The notes under the pieces were generated by a model that was not told the origin of the DNA, ran no database searches, and worked only from the letters and a program-made list of their open reading frames with translations. This document shows positions 1 through 10,736 of a stretch of DNA of 64,000 nucleotides, in pieces (within the stretch, counting starts at the first letter, position 1; every line of letters begins with the position of its first letter). This DNA comes from Rusavskia elegans (Eukaryota; Ascomycota; Lecanoromycetes; Teloschistales; Teloschistaceae). A program made the translations under genes and the position numbers. The stretch lies in NCBI GenBank assembly GCA_011316305.1, contig SAUG01000030.1:620001-684000 (forward strand), given 5' to 3'.

Positions 1-599
1 AATCTTTATTATTTCTAAATTTAGTAATATTTTATATAGAAAAATATCTTTCTATTATCTAATCATTTTTATTAACATTAATATTATTATCGCTATTTTT
101 ATTCTTTTTTCTATAGAGAAACTTAATATATTTATTAGCTTTATTTTTATTATAACTAAATTCTTTAGTAAATATTATCTATTTTTCTAGAAGGTCTAAA
201 ATTCTAGCGGATTAAAGTTTTTAGAAACCGATATAATAGATTATTTATTATTAGATAAAATTAATAATTTGATTTATATATTTCATTAAAATTATTCTAT
301 TCGGGTCGTTAATAGTAATATTAAATTAAAAAAAATATTAGAGATAATTATTTCTATATTAGATAGCTTTATTAAAATTTAATATATAATTTTAATATAT
401 TATTTTACTTTATTTCTATTTTATCTAATCGATAGTTATCGCCTTTTCTATATTTTCTATAAAAGCTTTAATATATAGTTTATTTTTATAATATAATACG
501 ATAAATATATCAGTATTTAATATAATATATATTATTTTATTATATTTCTATAAATATTTCTCTTATTTTTTTAATCTATTTTCTAATTTCTAACGTTTT

Positions 600-3500
600 A
601 TTCTAATACAGCCTTCGTTTTTATATTTATATTTTTCTAGAAATCTATTTTTTTTTTAATTTTTTAAAATATTTATATATTATATTATAGTCTGTAATTT
701 ATTTTTTATAGAATTTATATTTAATATTAGATTACTTTTTATAATATTTATAGTTTATAACTAATTTAGATTTCGTAAATAGTAGTTTTAATTTAGATAT
801 AGTAAATAGTATATTAAATAATATAGTAAAATGATATAATTAATATCTATAGAATTATCTAAAAACTTTACGTATTATAATAATAGACTATATTAGAAGT
901 TAATAAAAATATATAAATTTATTTAATATTTTTATCTTTTAATTATAATATTATCGACGATTATCTAAATATATTTATTTTATTTCTATTTTTCTATTTT
1001 TTAATAATTAATTACTATAATAAAATACTAATATATTATATATCGTATTATATTAAATTTTATTCTATTATTAGTTTTTTATTTCTTTTATTCGTCGTAG
1101 CGTAATATATAGTACGTACGAATCTATATAGAAATAATATATTAAAATAATATAATTAAACGTATAATAATATTAAAACTATTTAAATTAAATAATTAAT
1201 TCTATTCTATAAAAATATAGTAAAAATATAAGAAAATAAAATCGGAAAAGATAAAAGAAAAGATAAAAAAATCTAATAGTATTATAATACCGGTAATATT
1301 TTAGAATAATATATTTTAAATAATCTAACTAATAAATTATCGAAAGAAAAATAAATAGAAGTCTAGAATTATTACTTTTCGAAAAATCTATAAATATTAG
1401 AAAAACTTCGAATTTTTTATTTTTAAAGTATCTTTTATTAAATTATATCGCGAAATTTTTACCGATATCGCTATCGTATATATAAATAAAGGAATCGATA
1501 GAATAAAAAATAAAATATTAGTAGTTTTATAATATATAATAGAAGAATATATAATTTTATTTCTATTAAATAAATATATTATTTAACTATATTATTATAT
1601 ATATCTGACTATATTTATTTTCCATAGATTATTAACTAGCTATAGTCTATATTAAACGTATTACTATTTAGTAGAAAAATATCTAGTTTATTAAAAAATT
1701 TATATAAAATCTAAAGATATAATCGGAAATATAATAATAGTTAATTAATAATAAATTTAAAAAAATTAAAAGTTTTAAAAAAAAGATATATATTTATAAA
1801 ATTATTTAAAAGAAAATAATATTATTTATATAATACCGGTATATAAACCAATTTTTATAGATAACTATTATATAAACTAGTATTAAATAAAATATATTAT
1901 TATTTTATATAACCTATAATTATTTTAATAATTAACTATTAAATATAATTATAAATCGGATTAAATTAGATTTTCGGATCGGATTTTCGAATTAAAGTCT
2001 ATAATCTAATCGAAAAATTAAATTAAAATCTATAATCTGACTCGACTATTTAGCGGATCGAATCCGGATCGGATTACTAAAACCGAGTTAAATATCTGAC
2101 GGTTCGACGAGAATCCGATCCGAATCGGCCAGTCTACTCGTACTTTTAAATTTACTTTCGGAATCGATTTATTAAATTATAGAATTATTAATAAAAATCT
2201 AGACTGGCTATTTTTATACGGATTTCCGTTAGTATTTCGAATATCTAATCCGAATTTTAGCGAGTCGATTTAACTCGAACTACTAAATAGTTCGGATCGG
2301 TTTCTAATATTAAAATCGAAAATCGAATCGAATTATAAAATAGAAACTAACGAAAACCCGATTCGATCCGATTTATAATTATATTAAATATTCGAATACG
2401 AGAGTAATTATTAGTAATATAAAATAATATTATATTCCATTTAATAATAGTATATATATCGGTATTTTATAAATAATTTTAAAAATGTATATCTTTTTTC
2501 TAGAATTTTTAATCTTTTAAAATTTATTATTAACTAGTTACTATTATATTTCCGGCTATATTCTTCGATTCTATATTAACTTTTTAATAAACTAGGCGTT
2601 AATTTAAAATATAGTAATAAATTAGGTATAGATTACAGCTAGTTAATAATTTATATAAAATTTTATAGTCGGATATATATAATAATATAATAAAATAATA
2701 AATTTCATTTAGTAGAAAAATAACTATATATTTTTTTATTATATTCTATAAAACTATTAACGTTATATTTTTTATTTTATTTATTTTTCTATTTAAAAAT
2801 ATAGTAGCGATATCGATAAAAATTTACGATATAATCTAATAAAAGATATTTTAGAAATAAAAGAATTAATATTTTTCTAATATCTATAGATTTATTAAGA
2901 AATAATAGTTTAAAATTTCTATTGAGATTTTTTTTAATAGATTATTAACTAAATTATTTAAAATTTAGTCTTTTAAAATATTATCGGTATTATAGTTCCA
3001 TAAAAATTTCTTTTATCTTTTTTTTTATTTTTTTTATTTTATTTCTTCGAGTTTTATTTATATTTTTATAGAACGGAATTAGTTTTTTATTTAAAATAAA
3101 TTGAATATTATTATATAATCAATTATATTATTTCAATATATTATCTCTATTTAAATTTATACGTACTATATTCTATATAAAAATAGAATAAAATATAATA
3201 TAATATAGTAGATAAAATATTAAAATTTCAATATAGTAGTTAATTATTTAGAAATGGAATAATATTATTTAGATAATCGTCGATTATATTATAGCTGGAA
3301 GATTAAAATTATAAACGAATCTATATACTTTTATATATTTCTAATTTATTTTAATATTAAATTATATAAAATTTTTAAAGAATTTTATAGCTATTAAATA
3401 TATTTTTCTATTCTATTATTTCTAATATTATCTATTATATCTAAATTAAAACTACTATCTATAAAATTTTAATTAGTTATAAAATATAAATATAATAAAA

Positions 3501-3640
3501 AATAATTCGATATCGAATATAAATTCTATAAAAAATAGAATACGGACTATATTATAATATATAAATTCTTTAAAAAATTTAAAAAAATAAATTTCTAGAA
3601 AAATATAAATATAGAAACGAAGACTATATTTAAATTGGCT
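600..3640. repeat. Large inverted repeat (arms 600-1,850 and 2,450-3,640)
   Basis: The reverse complement of 600-1,850 follows 2,450-3,640 closely along its length. Checked stretches include 1,690-1,790 against 2,488-2,580, 1,440-1,560 against 2,720-2,850, and 600-800 against 3,430-3,640. The roughly 600-bp centre holds MITE-like segments rich in CGGATCGG motifs. The two arms are oppositely oriented copies of one repeat unit. Confidence 0.7.
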
Positions 3641-4405
3641 ATTTCGGTACGGGTTCCCGTCGGTTTTTTAGAAATCCGATTCGAGTTTTAATAAATTAAT
3701 TTAATCCGATCCGCTAAATAGTATAGATCGGTTTTTAAATTTAGAATCGAAAATTAAATCGGATTATAAAATAGAAACTAATAGAAATCTAATCCGATCC
3801 GATTTATAATTATTTTAGATAATCGAAAATTATAGTTTTTATAATTAATTATTATTTTAGATATATTATTTTTTTAATTATACTATATAATTTAGATGAT
3901 ATTAAATAGTAATATATTTATTTAATAATAGTTATTATAATAATTATAATCTATATTAATTTTTTTTAGATAAATTCTAGATTATATATCTTTTTTCCGA
4001 ATTTTTTAACTATATAAAATTCGGTTATTAACTAGTTTATTATTTTCTAACGATATTTCTAAATTTTTTATTAGATTTTTAATAAATTAAAAATTTTTAA
4101 TTTAAATAATAATTCGTTTAATAAAAAATATTACTATATTAATATTTAAATAATATAAATAGAATCGTATATAAATAGTAATATAATAAAATAATATATT
4201 TATTTATTAAATAAAAAATAATATATATTTTAATAAAATTTTATAAAATTACTAATATTATATTCTATTTTCTAATAGTTCTAGCCGAATTTACTATTTC
4301 TATAGTAATATTTTTAAAGATTTCGCGGTATAGTTTAATAAATAGTAATTTTAAAATTAGATTATCGAAATTATTTTAATAGCGACGGATATTTCGGAAA
4401 GCTAT

Positions 4406-4833
4406 TTTTATTTATTTATACGATTAATCATTCGGATTTTGATTTTAGTCTTTCACGATTCTAACGCTAGAGGCGCTAAACCGATCAGATTACGCAATTA
4501 TTTGATATTCAAGTATTTTACCGAAAACTCAAATTAGAAACTTCCGAAAAAGCTAGATTTGGACTAAAACCCAGAGGGAAACCGTAATCTATTTAACTTT
4601 AATTAACTTAATTTCCTTCGATCGATCGGGCTAGGCCGAGACGATCTACTATCTAGTTTTTCTGTATTTTAAACTCTATAAAGATCGATTTAGTCGATAG
4701 AAAAAACTCAAATATTTGATTGGCCTTCGAGGGATTCGAACCCCCGATCCGCCGGATTAACTCCGCTAACTCCGAAGAGCGCTGGATCCGCTGGGCCTCC
4801 CGGTCACGCCGCGTTGCCGCTGCGCCACCAGGC
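4406..4833 (-). mobile_element. tRNA-derived SINE, copy 1, with 14-bp target duplication
   Basis: On the minus strand the element starts with a tRNA-like head carrying a perfect RNA polymerase III A box (TGGCGCAGCGG, 4,817-4,827) and B box (GGTTCGAATCC, 4,732-4,742). A body of about 320 bp and a short A/T-rich tail follow at the left end. It is flanked by identical 14-bp repeats tttcggaaagctat at 4,392-4,405 and 4,834-4,847. The paralogous unoccupied site lies at 25,126-25,139 (12 of 14 bases). Body and head match copy 2. The head is about 115 nt from acceptor-like end to end, longer than a tRNA, so it is not annotated as a functional tRNA. Movement would have depended on a LINE-type enzyme encoded elsewhere. 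Confidence 0.88.
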
Positions 4834-6127
4834 TTTCGGAAAGCTATAATATTAGCTTTTTATATATATTTCTATTAATATATTATTAGCTAGACTATTT
4901 AAAATATATTATTTTAAAAGATTATTTTTATCGTTATATTAGTAGATTTTCTTTTTTTTATCCGATTCTACTATTTCTAGTCTTTTTTAGGCTTCTATAA
5001 ATCGGTTTTATAATATTTTTATATACTAGAATATCTTTTAGCGCTATTGTATTATTTAATATATTAATTTAATATATAAATTGTCTTATTAATACGTACT
5101 ATAATTATATTTATACGATATAATAAATAAAACGATAAATAGTATAATATAGTATATATTATATTAGAAATTTATAGTAATAATTATTTAATAATAAAAA
5201 AAAATCGAAAATAAAATTTAATTAATTAATATAATCGTCAGCTAGATTTCGGCTAAAATAAACGAGTTTATATATTTCTATAGATTTCTAATATATTCTA
5301 TTATATATTTTTATATAGTTTTAACTACTATTTTATATAGATTTTTTCTAGTATTAATTATATCATCTTATTATATTATCGATACTACTATTTAATTTTC
5401 TATTATATCTAAATTAATATTACTATCTATAATATTTAAATCTACTATAAACCGTAAATACGGTAGAAAATAGTTAAAGTCTGAATATATATTCTATAAA
5501 AAACAATATATAGATTATATTATTATATATAAACGCTTTTAAAAACCAAAAAAAACTAAAATATAGAAAACTATAGATCTAAATATAAAGGTTCCTTTAA
5601 AATAAAACGCTAGAAACGAGAAAACAGATTATAAAATTAGTAAAAAGCTTTATAATAATATAATATAATAATATAAATTAAACTAGATATTGATTTATAT
5701 ATAAAATTATATTACGAAACTAAATAGAATTGATTAATTATCAATTCTATTTATTAATTTCTATTATTTTCTTAAATCTACTATAGGAATTAAAACTATA
5801 AATAAAGTAATTTTAATTAAATATATAGCTTTAATCGTTAATTTTATATAATAACGAGTAATTTATTATAATAGTATTAAAAATTTTAAAATCGTTAGAA
5901 TACTGGAACTTTTATAAAAATAATCGAAATTTACTAAAAAAATTATCTATAGTAGTAATACGGCTAATATAGTTATCGAGTTTCCGTATAAAAAAAAAGA
6001 CGAAAATATTAATAGTATTATCGAGGTTAATAATAAAGATTAGATAGTAGAAAAATACTCTACTAAATAGAATAATATTAAACTCGAAAATAGTAAAAAT
6101 TTAGCTAGAAATATTAACTTTAATCAG

Positions 6128-6256
6128 GATAAAGACGAAAATAAAGACGAAAATAAAGATAAAAATAAAGATAAAAATAAAGATAAAAATAAAGATAAAA
6201 ATAAAGATAAAAATAAAGATAAAGATAAAAATAAAGATAAAGATAAAAATAAAGAT
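6128..6256 (+). repeat. Minisatellite, 12-bp unit aaagataaaaat
   Basis: About ten imperfect head-to-tail copies lie inside the direct repeat block. The equivalent place in the right arm (27,397-27,470) has a different 12-13-bp unit, gaaaaatatagag. Reverse-strand versions lie near 20,090-20,170. Before RIP it may have coded a charged tract; that is inference. Confidence 0.7.
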
Positions 6257-6812
6257 ATAAAAAGAAAAATAAAAGCGGAAATCGAAAATAATAAAAATAA
6301 AAAAAAAATAATTAAATTATTTAATTAGTTATCTATATATAATAATAGTAAATCTAATTAAATATATTATTTTGATATACTACTATATTATTAATAAAAG
6401 AATAGATTTTATAATATAGGAAAAATAGTTTTAGCGGTTTTAATATATTAAATCCGGAATCGAATCGGATCGGTATCTAGAAAAATCGAAATCGATTCGG
6501 GTCGGTATTTAGAAAAATCGAAATTAATTCGGATCGGATCGGTTTTTTTAATTCGAATTCGAAATCCGATCCGACGGCCAGTTTAACTATATTAGAATAA
6601 AATATTAGAAATTAATAAGTAAACTATAAAATTAAAAAAAAATCTATAGTAATATATTAAAATAATATATATTATATTATAAGGATTTTATATATATTAT
6701 AACTTTTATAGAAAATATAAAAAAAATAACTATCGAATAAATAAAATAGAAATAAAACGAAATATTATATTAAATTAATATATCGAATATAAATAGAACT
6801 ATTTAATATATA

Positions 6813-7241
6813 TATATATATACGATTAATCATTCGGATTTTGATTTTAGTCTTTTACGATTCTAATATTAAAGGCGCTAAATCGATCAGATTACGTAAT
6901 TATTTAGTATTCAAGTATTTTACCGAAAACTCGAATTAAAGATTTCCGAAGGAACTAGATTTAGACTAAAATCCAGAGGGAAACTGTAATCTATTTAACT
7001 TTATTAATTAATTTAATTAAATTCGATCGATCGGGCTAGGCCGAAACGATCTACTATCTAGTCTTTCTGTATTTTAAACTCTATAAAAATCGACTTAGTC
7101 GATAGAAAAAACTCAAGTATTAGGTTGGCCTTCGAAGGATTCGAACCCCCGACCCGCTGGATTAACTCCGCTAACTCCGAGATGGAACGCGGATCCGTTG
7201 GGCCTCCAGGTCACGCAGCGTTACCACTGCGCCACCAGGCC
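6813..7241 (-). mobile_element. tRNA-derived SINE, copy 2, with 18-bp target duplication
   Basis: Same organisation as the copy at 4,406. The A box TGGCGCAGTGG is at 7,224-7,234 and the B box GGTTCGAATCC at 7,137-7,147 on the minus strand; the tail on the left is a TA-repeat run. The 18-bp direct repeat agaactatttaatatata is at 6,795-6,812 and 7,242-7,259. A related unoccupied site is at 26,459-26,476 in another copy of the host repeat. Differences from copy 1 in the body are mostly transitions, suggesting light RIP. The head ends GGCC/GGCC can pair like an acceptor stem, but the anticodon region cannot be assigned. Confidence 0.88.
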
Positions 7242-7259
7242 AGAACTATTTAATATATA

Positions 7260-8474
7260 AATATTTATTTCTATTATTTTTTCTAATTTGATATTATAAT
7301 TAATAGTTCGAATAAAATAATTTTAAAAAAATATATAGTTTTAATTATTAATTTTATCTAATAATAAATAACTTATTATATCGATTTTTAAAAACTTTAA
7401 TTCGCTAAAATTCTAGATTTCCTATAAAAATAGATAGTATTTACAAAGAAATTTAGTTCTAATAGAAATACAGTTAATAAATATATTGAATCTTTTTATA
7501 GAAAAAAAAATAAAAATAGCGATAATATTATCAAAATTAAAAAAAAAAATTAGATAATAGAAAAATATTTTACTAAATAATAGAATATTAGATCTAAAAA
7601 TAATAAAAATTTAGCTAAAAATATTATCTTTAATAGTTAGAATAAATATATAGAAAAAAAGATAAAAACGGATTATAATAAAAATATAAAAAAAAATAAA
7701 AAAAATAATTATAAAAAAAAGTATTAAACTATTTAAATAATTATATAAATCGAGAGATAATAATCTAAAATAAATTTTTATCTATATATTTTACTATACT
7801 AATACTAAAAATAAAAATTCCTAGATTAATTTATTTTAATATTTAAAAAAAAATTATATTTTAATACTAAAATTATACTTTTTTTTTTAGTATTTAGCGG
7901 TTTTAGTAGATTAAATCTAGAAATTCGAATTCGATCCGAAACTAAATCGGATTAAATTCTAAAAAAATCTAATCCAATTTAAATTAAATTAAATTTAACT
8001 ATAATTCAATTCGGATCGAATCGGTTTCGATTTTTCTAGATACCGAATCGACGGGTTTTCGGTTTCTAGTTTCTAATCCGATTCGATTCGAATAATCCGT
8101 CAAATCTATATAACTCGTATAATTCTAGTATAAATCTAATATAAAAGTTATACGAATAATTTTAAAAAATTCTAATTAATTAATCACGCTAGCTAAAAAG
8201 ATTTTAGTTAAATTAAATATAATATTAAAGTATATTACTTTTATATATTGTTAATTAATCTATTTTATTCAATATTATACTATTAATAATGATTTATCGG
8301 ATTTCCGTCGGATTTTCGGATTCGATCCGGATCCGACCGTTTGACGAGTCGAACCGATTCGACCCGCCAAGAAATCGGGTCGAGTTCGAAATACCGACGG
8401 AAACCCGTACCGAAATGGTCAATCTAGATCGGATTATTTAATTTGGATTCGAAATTCGACCCGACGGCCAATTT
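7260..8474. repeat. RIP-degraded repeat copy with nested MITE ends
   Basis: 7,260-7,900 is a further diverged copy of the host repeat seen at 5,700-6,400 and 26,470-27,600. 7,900-8,474 holds CG-rich MITE segments. One right end (ggtcaatcta) is at 8,425 and a second (ggccaattta) at about 8,475, suggesting a MITE inserted into another MITE. No gene is seen. Confidence 0.55.
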
Positions 8475-8704
8475 AGTTTCGATATTTCGTATTAATTAGA
8501 ACTATAAAGTCTAGATTTTATTTAAAGAATTACGTAGTAGATAAATACGAAAAAAAAATCTATTAGAAAATAGAAATAATTAATAGAAAAAAAAATCTTT
8601 TTTATATAAAATTTTTACTATTAGAATTTCTAGCTACTAACGCGTTTAATATTCGAACAATTTAGTAGCCGTTTCGTAATAGAATAAATCTTTTCGGTCT
8701 TATA
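8475..8704 (+). repeat. Left arm of long terminal-inverted-repeat pair
   Basis: Starting at agtttcgatatttcg, about 230 bp match the reverse complement of 11,683-11,909, with mainly C/T and A/G differences. The pair encloses the LTR element plus about 0.95 kb of other AT-rich DNA. It could be the ends of a DNA transposon with long inverted repeats, later split by the LTR element. A short duplication (attt) on both sides is too weak to rely on. Confidence 0.6.
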
Positions 8705-8719
8705 TAATTATAACGAAAA

Positions 8720-8902
8720 TGTTATAACGAAATCAAATATAGATAATAATTAGATGTTGGAAGGATTTTTATTCTATAGAAAAGACCTGCGGGTATAAAA
8801 GGTACGTGCTAAAACCGCTATCTAATTTGACGAACCGTACTAAATCTAATCGGGCAATTTATTTATATATCTCTCGGCTTTATAAAAGCTTGCTCTATAA
8901 TA
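8720..8902 (+). repeat. 5' LTR (183 bp)
   Basis: Direct repeat of 10,549-10,731, with mostly transition differences. It contains tataaaagcttgctct near its end, a plausible TATA-like promoter element. Confidence 0.88.
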
Positions 8903-10548
8903 AATATCCTAAAAAGAAAAAAAAGATATCGTCTTCGATACTATAACGAGCGCCGGCGAAAGAGTAAACAGTTATATTATATAAGAACTATAGTAGCTAT
9001 ATCCTTTATCTTCTAGTAGCGTGAGCAATATACGTAAATAATATTTCGATAATTTCCTATTTTTCTAAGCTCTTTTTCGATAACTATAACGTAATTAGCG
9101 GCGGCGGCAGCGGCAAGCTTGCTAGCTAATAGGATAACGTAAATCGGCGCTAACGAAATAGTTTAGGAAGTAGAAATCTAAATAGCGTAGAAGCGGCGGA
9201 ATTCGATACGGAGCTAACGGCGGAGACGTTTACGCAGTTTAATTTACTCGTATCTAGTTAGCTAGATTTTAAAACGTTTATTAGAAGCTAAATTGGAACT
9301 TTCAGATCGAATATTCTAATTAGCCGGTTTAATTTTAAATAAAGCTATATAGAGCCAAATTTATTAAATAGCTGTAAAATCGTTATATAGGCGCGTTTAT
9401 AAGATAGTAGATAGACGAATAGAGACTTCTCGTATTAAATAGTAGTTTTAATAGGGATAGAAGATGCTAGGGCAAAGATTTCTCGATAAAGTAAAGGGGC
9501 AGGTATTTATGGAAGCATTCGAGATACGATCTCGATAATTTATACTGTATATAATAGTTTTTTAAATATTATAGATACTTTTAATATAGAAAATGGAGTA
9601 CTGGAAGGAAATAGAGGTAATTCAAGCTTAAACGATAGAAAAGGAGGTACAGAATAAGATATCTCGGTGGTTTTCTTCGTATAATAAGCCTCGATATATC
9701 TATAGAATTAACTATTTAATAAAAATCTTTCCGGACAGCGCTTATATTTATAGAGATACTGAAAATAGAAAGCGGCCTGTATTTAATTAATCTTTATAAA
9801 AGCCTTCTATTTCGTTTTTTCAGCTCGCTATTTTTACTACTACTATTTAAAAAGCTCTTTATACTTTACCTTTTAAACTTATTACTTTACTTTCTCCGTT
9901 TATTTTTATTTAAACTTTTCCGCTTAATTATACTCCGCTTATACCTCTTTTATCTTAAAAAATAATATTCGTTTATAGGAAGGAACTTTATCGAGATATT
10001 TTTAAAAAGAATCTCTGTAGATATACGGATCCTATAGTTTTTTATAGACGAAGCGGTATTTAGGACAGCCGATTACTTAGAGATATCTTGTAGTTTTCGT
10101 AGAAATAAAGCCGCCGTTAATAACTTCGGATTTACTAGGCGTTTAATAGAGCTACTAGATAAGCTTATCGATAAGGATTTAATTAATTAACGTTATATTA
10201 AAGAGGCGAGAGGGCGGAATAATCTTTACGTTGATCTCGGCTAATTTAGCGTATATTTACTAGGTAGAAGTAGAGATTCCGAGTAAAAATTTAGTATAGA
10301 GGTCTAGGATCTCGATAGAGGAAGTCTAGAGGACTGGAAACTATACTAAATAGCGTAAAAAATACAAGTAAAATTACTGGAAGTTTTACGGGAGCTAGTA
10401 ATACTTTAGAAATACCTGGTAATACTACAGAGGTATAATAAAATACCGGTCGGCAACTGGGTATTCTTATTAGCTATTTAACGAATAAAAGAACTGAAGG
10501 TCCTACGATAGATAACGTAGGAGGAAAGACCCGATCCTTGCTACTATT

Positions 10549-10731
10549 TATTATAACGAGGTTAAATATAGATAATAAATGGATGGTAGAAGGATTTTTA
10601 TTCTATAGAAGAGACCTGCGGGTATAAAAGGTACGTGTTAAAGCCGCTATCTAATCTGACGAGCCGTACTAAATCTAATCGGGCAATTTATTTATATACC
10701 TTTCGACTTTATAAAAGCTTGCTCTATAACA
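10549..10731 (+). repeat. 3' LTR (183 bp)
   Basis: Same length as the 5' LTR and ending in ataaca directly before the gaaaa target duplication. The initial TG reads TA here, a RIP-type change. Confidence 0.88.
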
Positions 10732-10736
10732 GAAAA

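Larger units (their letters stand above)
1..6588. repeat. Left arm of a 6.6-kb direct segmental duplication
   Basis: The arm consists of an inverted copy of a roughly 2-kb repeat (1-1,950), MITE debris (1,950-2,410), a direct copy (2,450-3,640), a MITE remnant, a further direct copy (3,950-6,420) and a terminal MITE remnant ending in ggccagttta. The same order recurs at 20,212-27,753. Differences between arms are mostly C/T and G/A, as expected from independent RIP, plus discrete insertions. The left edge may be cut by the window. Confidence 0.75.
8720..10731 (+). mobile_element. LTR retrotransposon relic, 2,012 bp, TSD GAAAA
   Basis: Two 183-bp long terminal repeats (8,720-8,902 and 10,549-10,731) bound a 1,646-bp interior. 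The left LTR starts TG and the right LTR ends CA; the missing TG/CA partners read TA, as RIP would give. The element is flanked by gaaaa at 8,715-8,719 and 10,732-10,736. The interior is less AT-rich than its surroundings and too short for a full gag-pol. Around 9,200-9,400 a plus-strand frame reads through long stretches broken by TAG/TAA at places where CAG/CAA would give Gln, possibly a gag remnant. It may be a non-autonomous element or an internally deleted copy. A purine-rich stretch near 10,518-10,530 could be the polypurine tract. Confidence 0.88.

Noticed and set aside
4731..4833. Possible tRNA gene on the minus strand (and again at 7,127-7,241)
   Set aside because: A and B boxes are perfect, but the spacing gives a 115-nt head, no clean anticodon arm forms, acceptor pairing is only partial, and both copies are joined to the same repeat body with target duplications. 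A SINE explains it better.
6128..6262. CRISPR-like regular array
   Set aside because: The units are contiguous simple repeats without unique spacers, in a eukaryotic genome.
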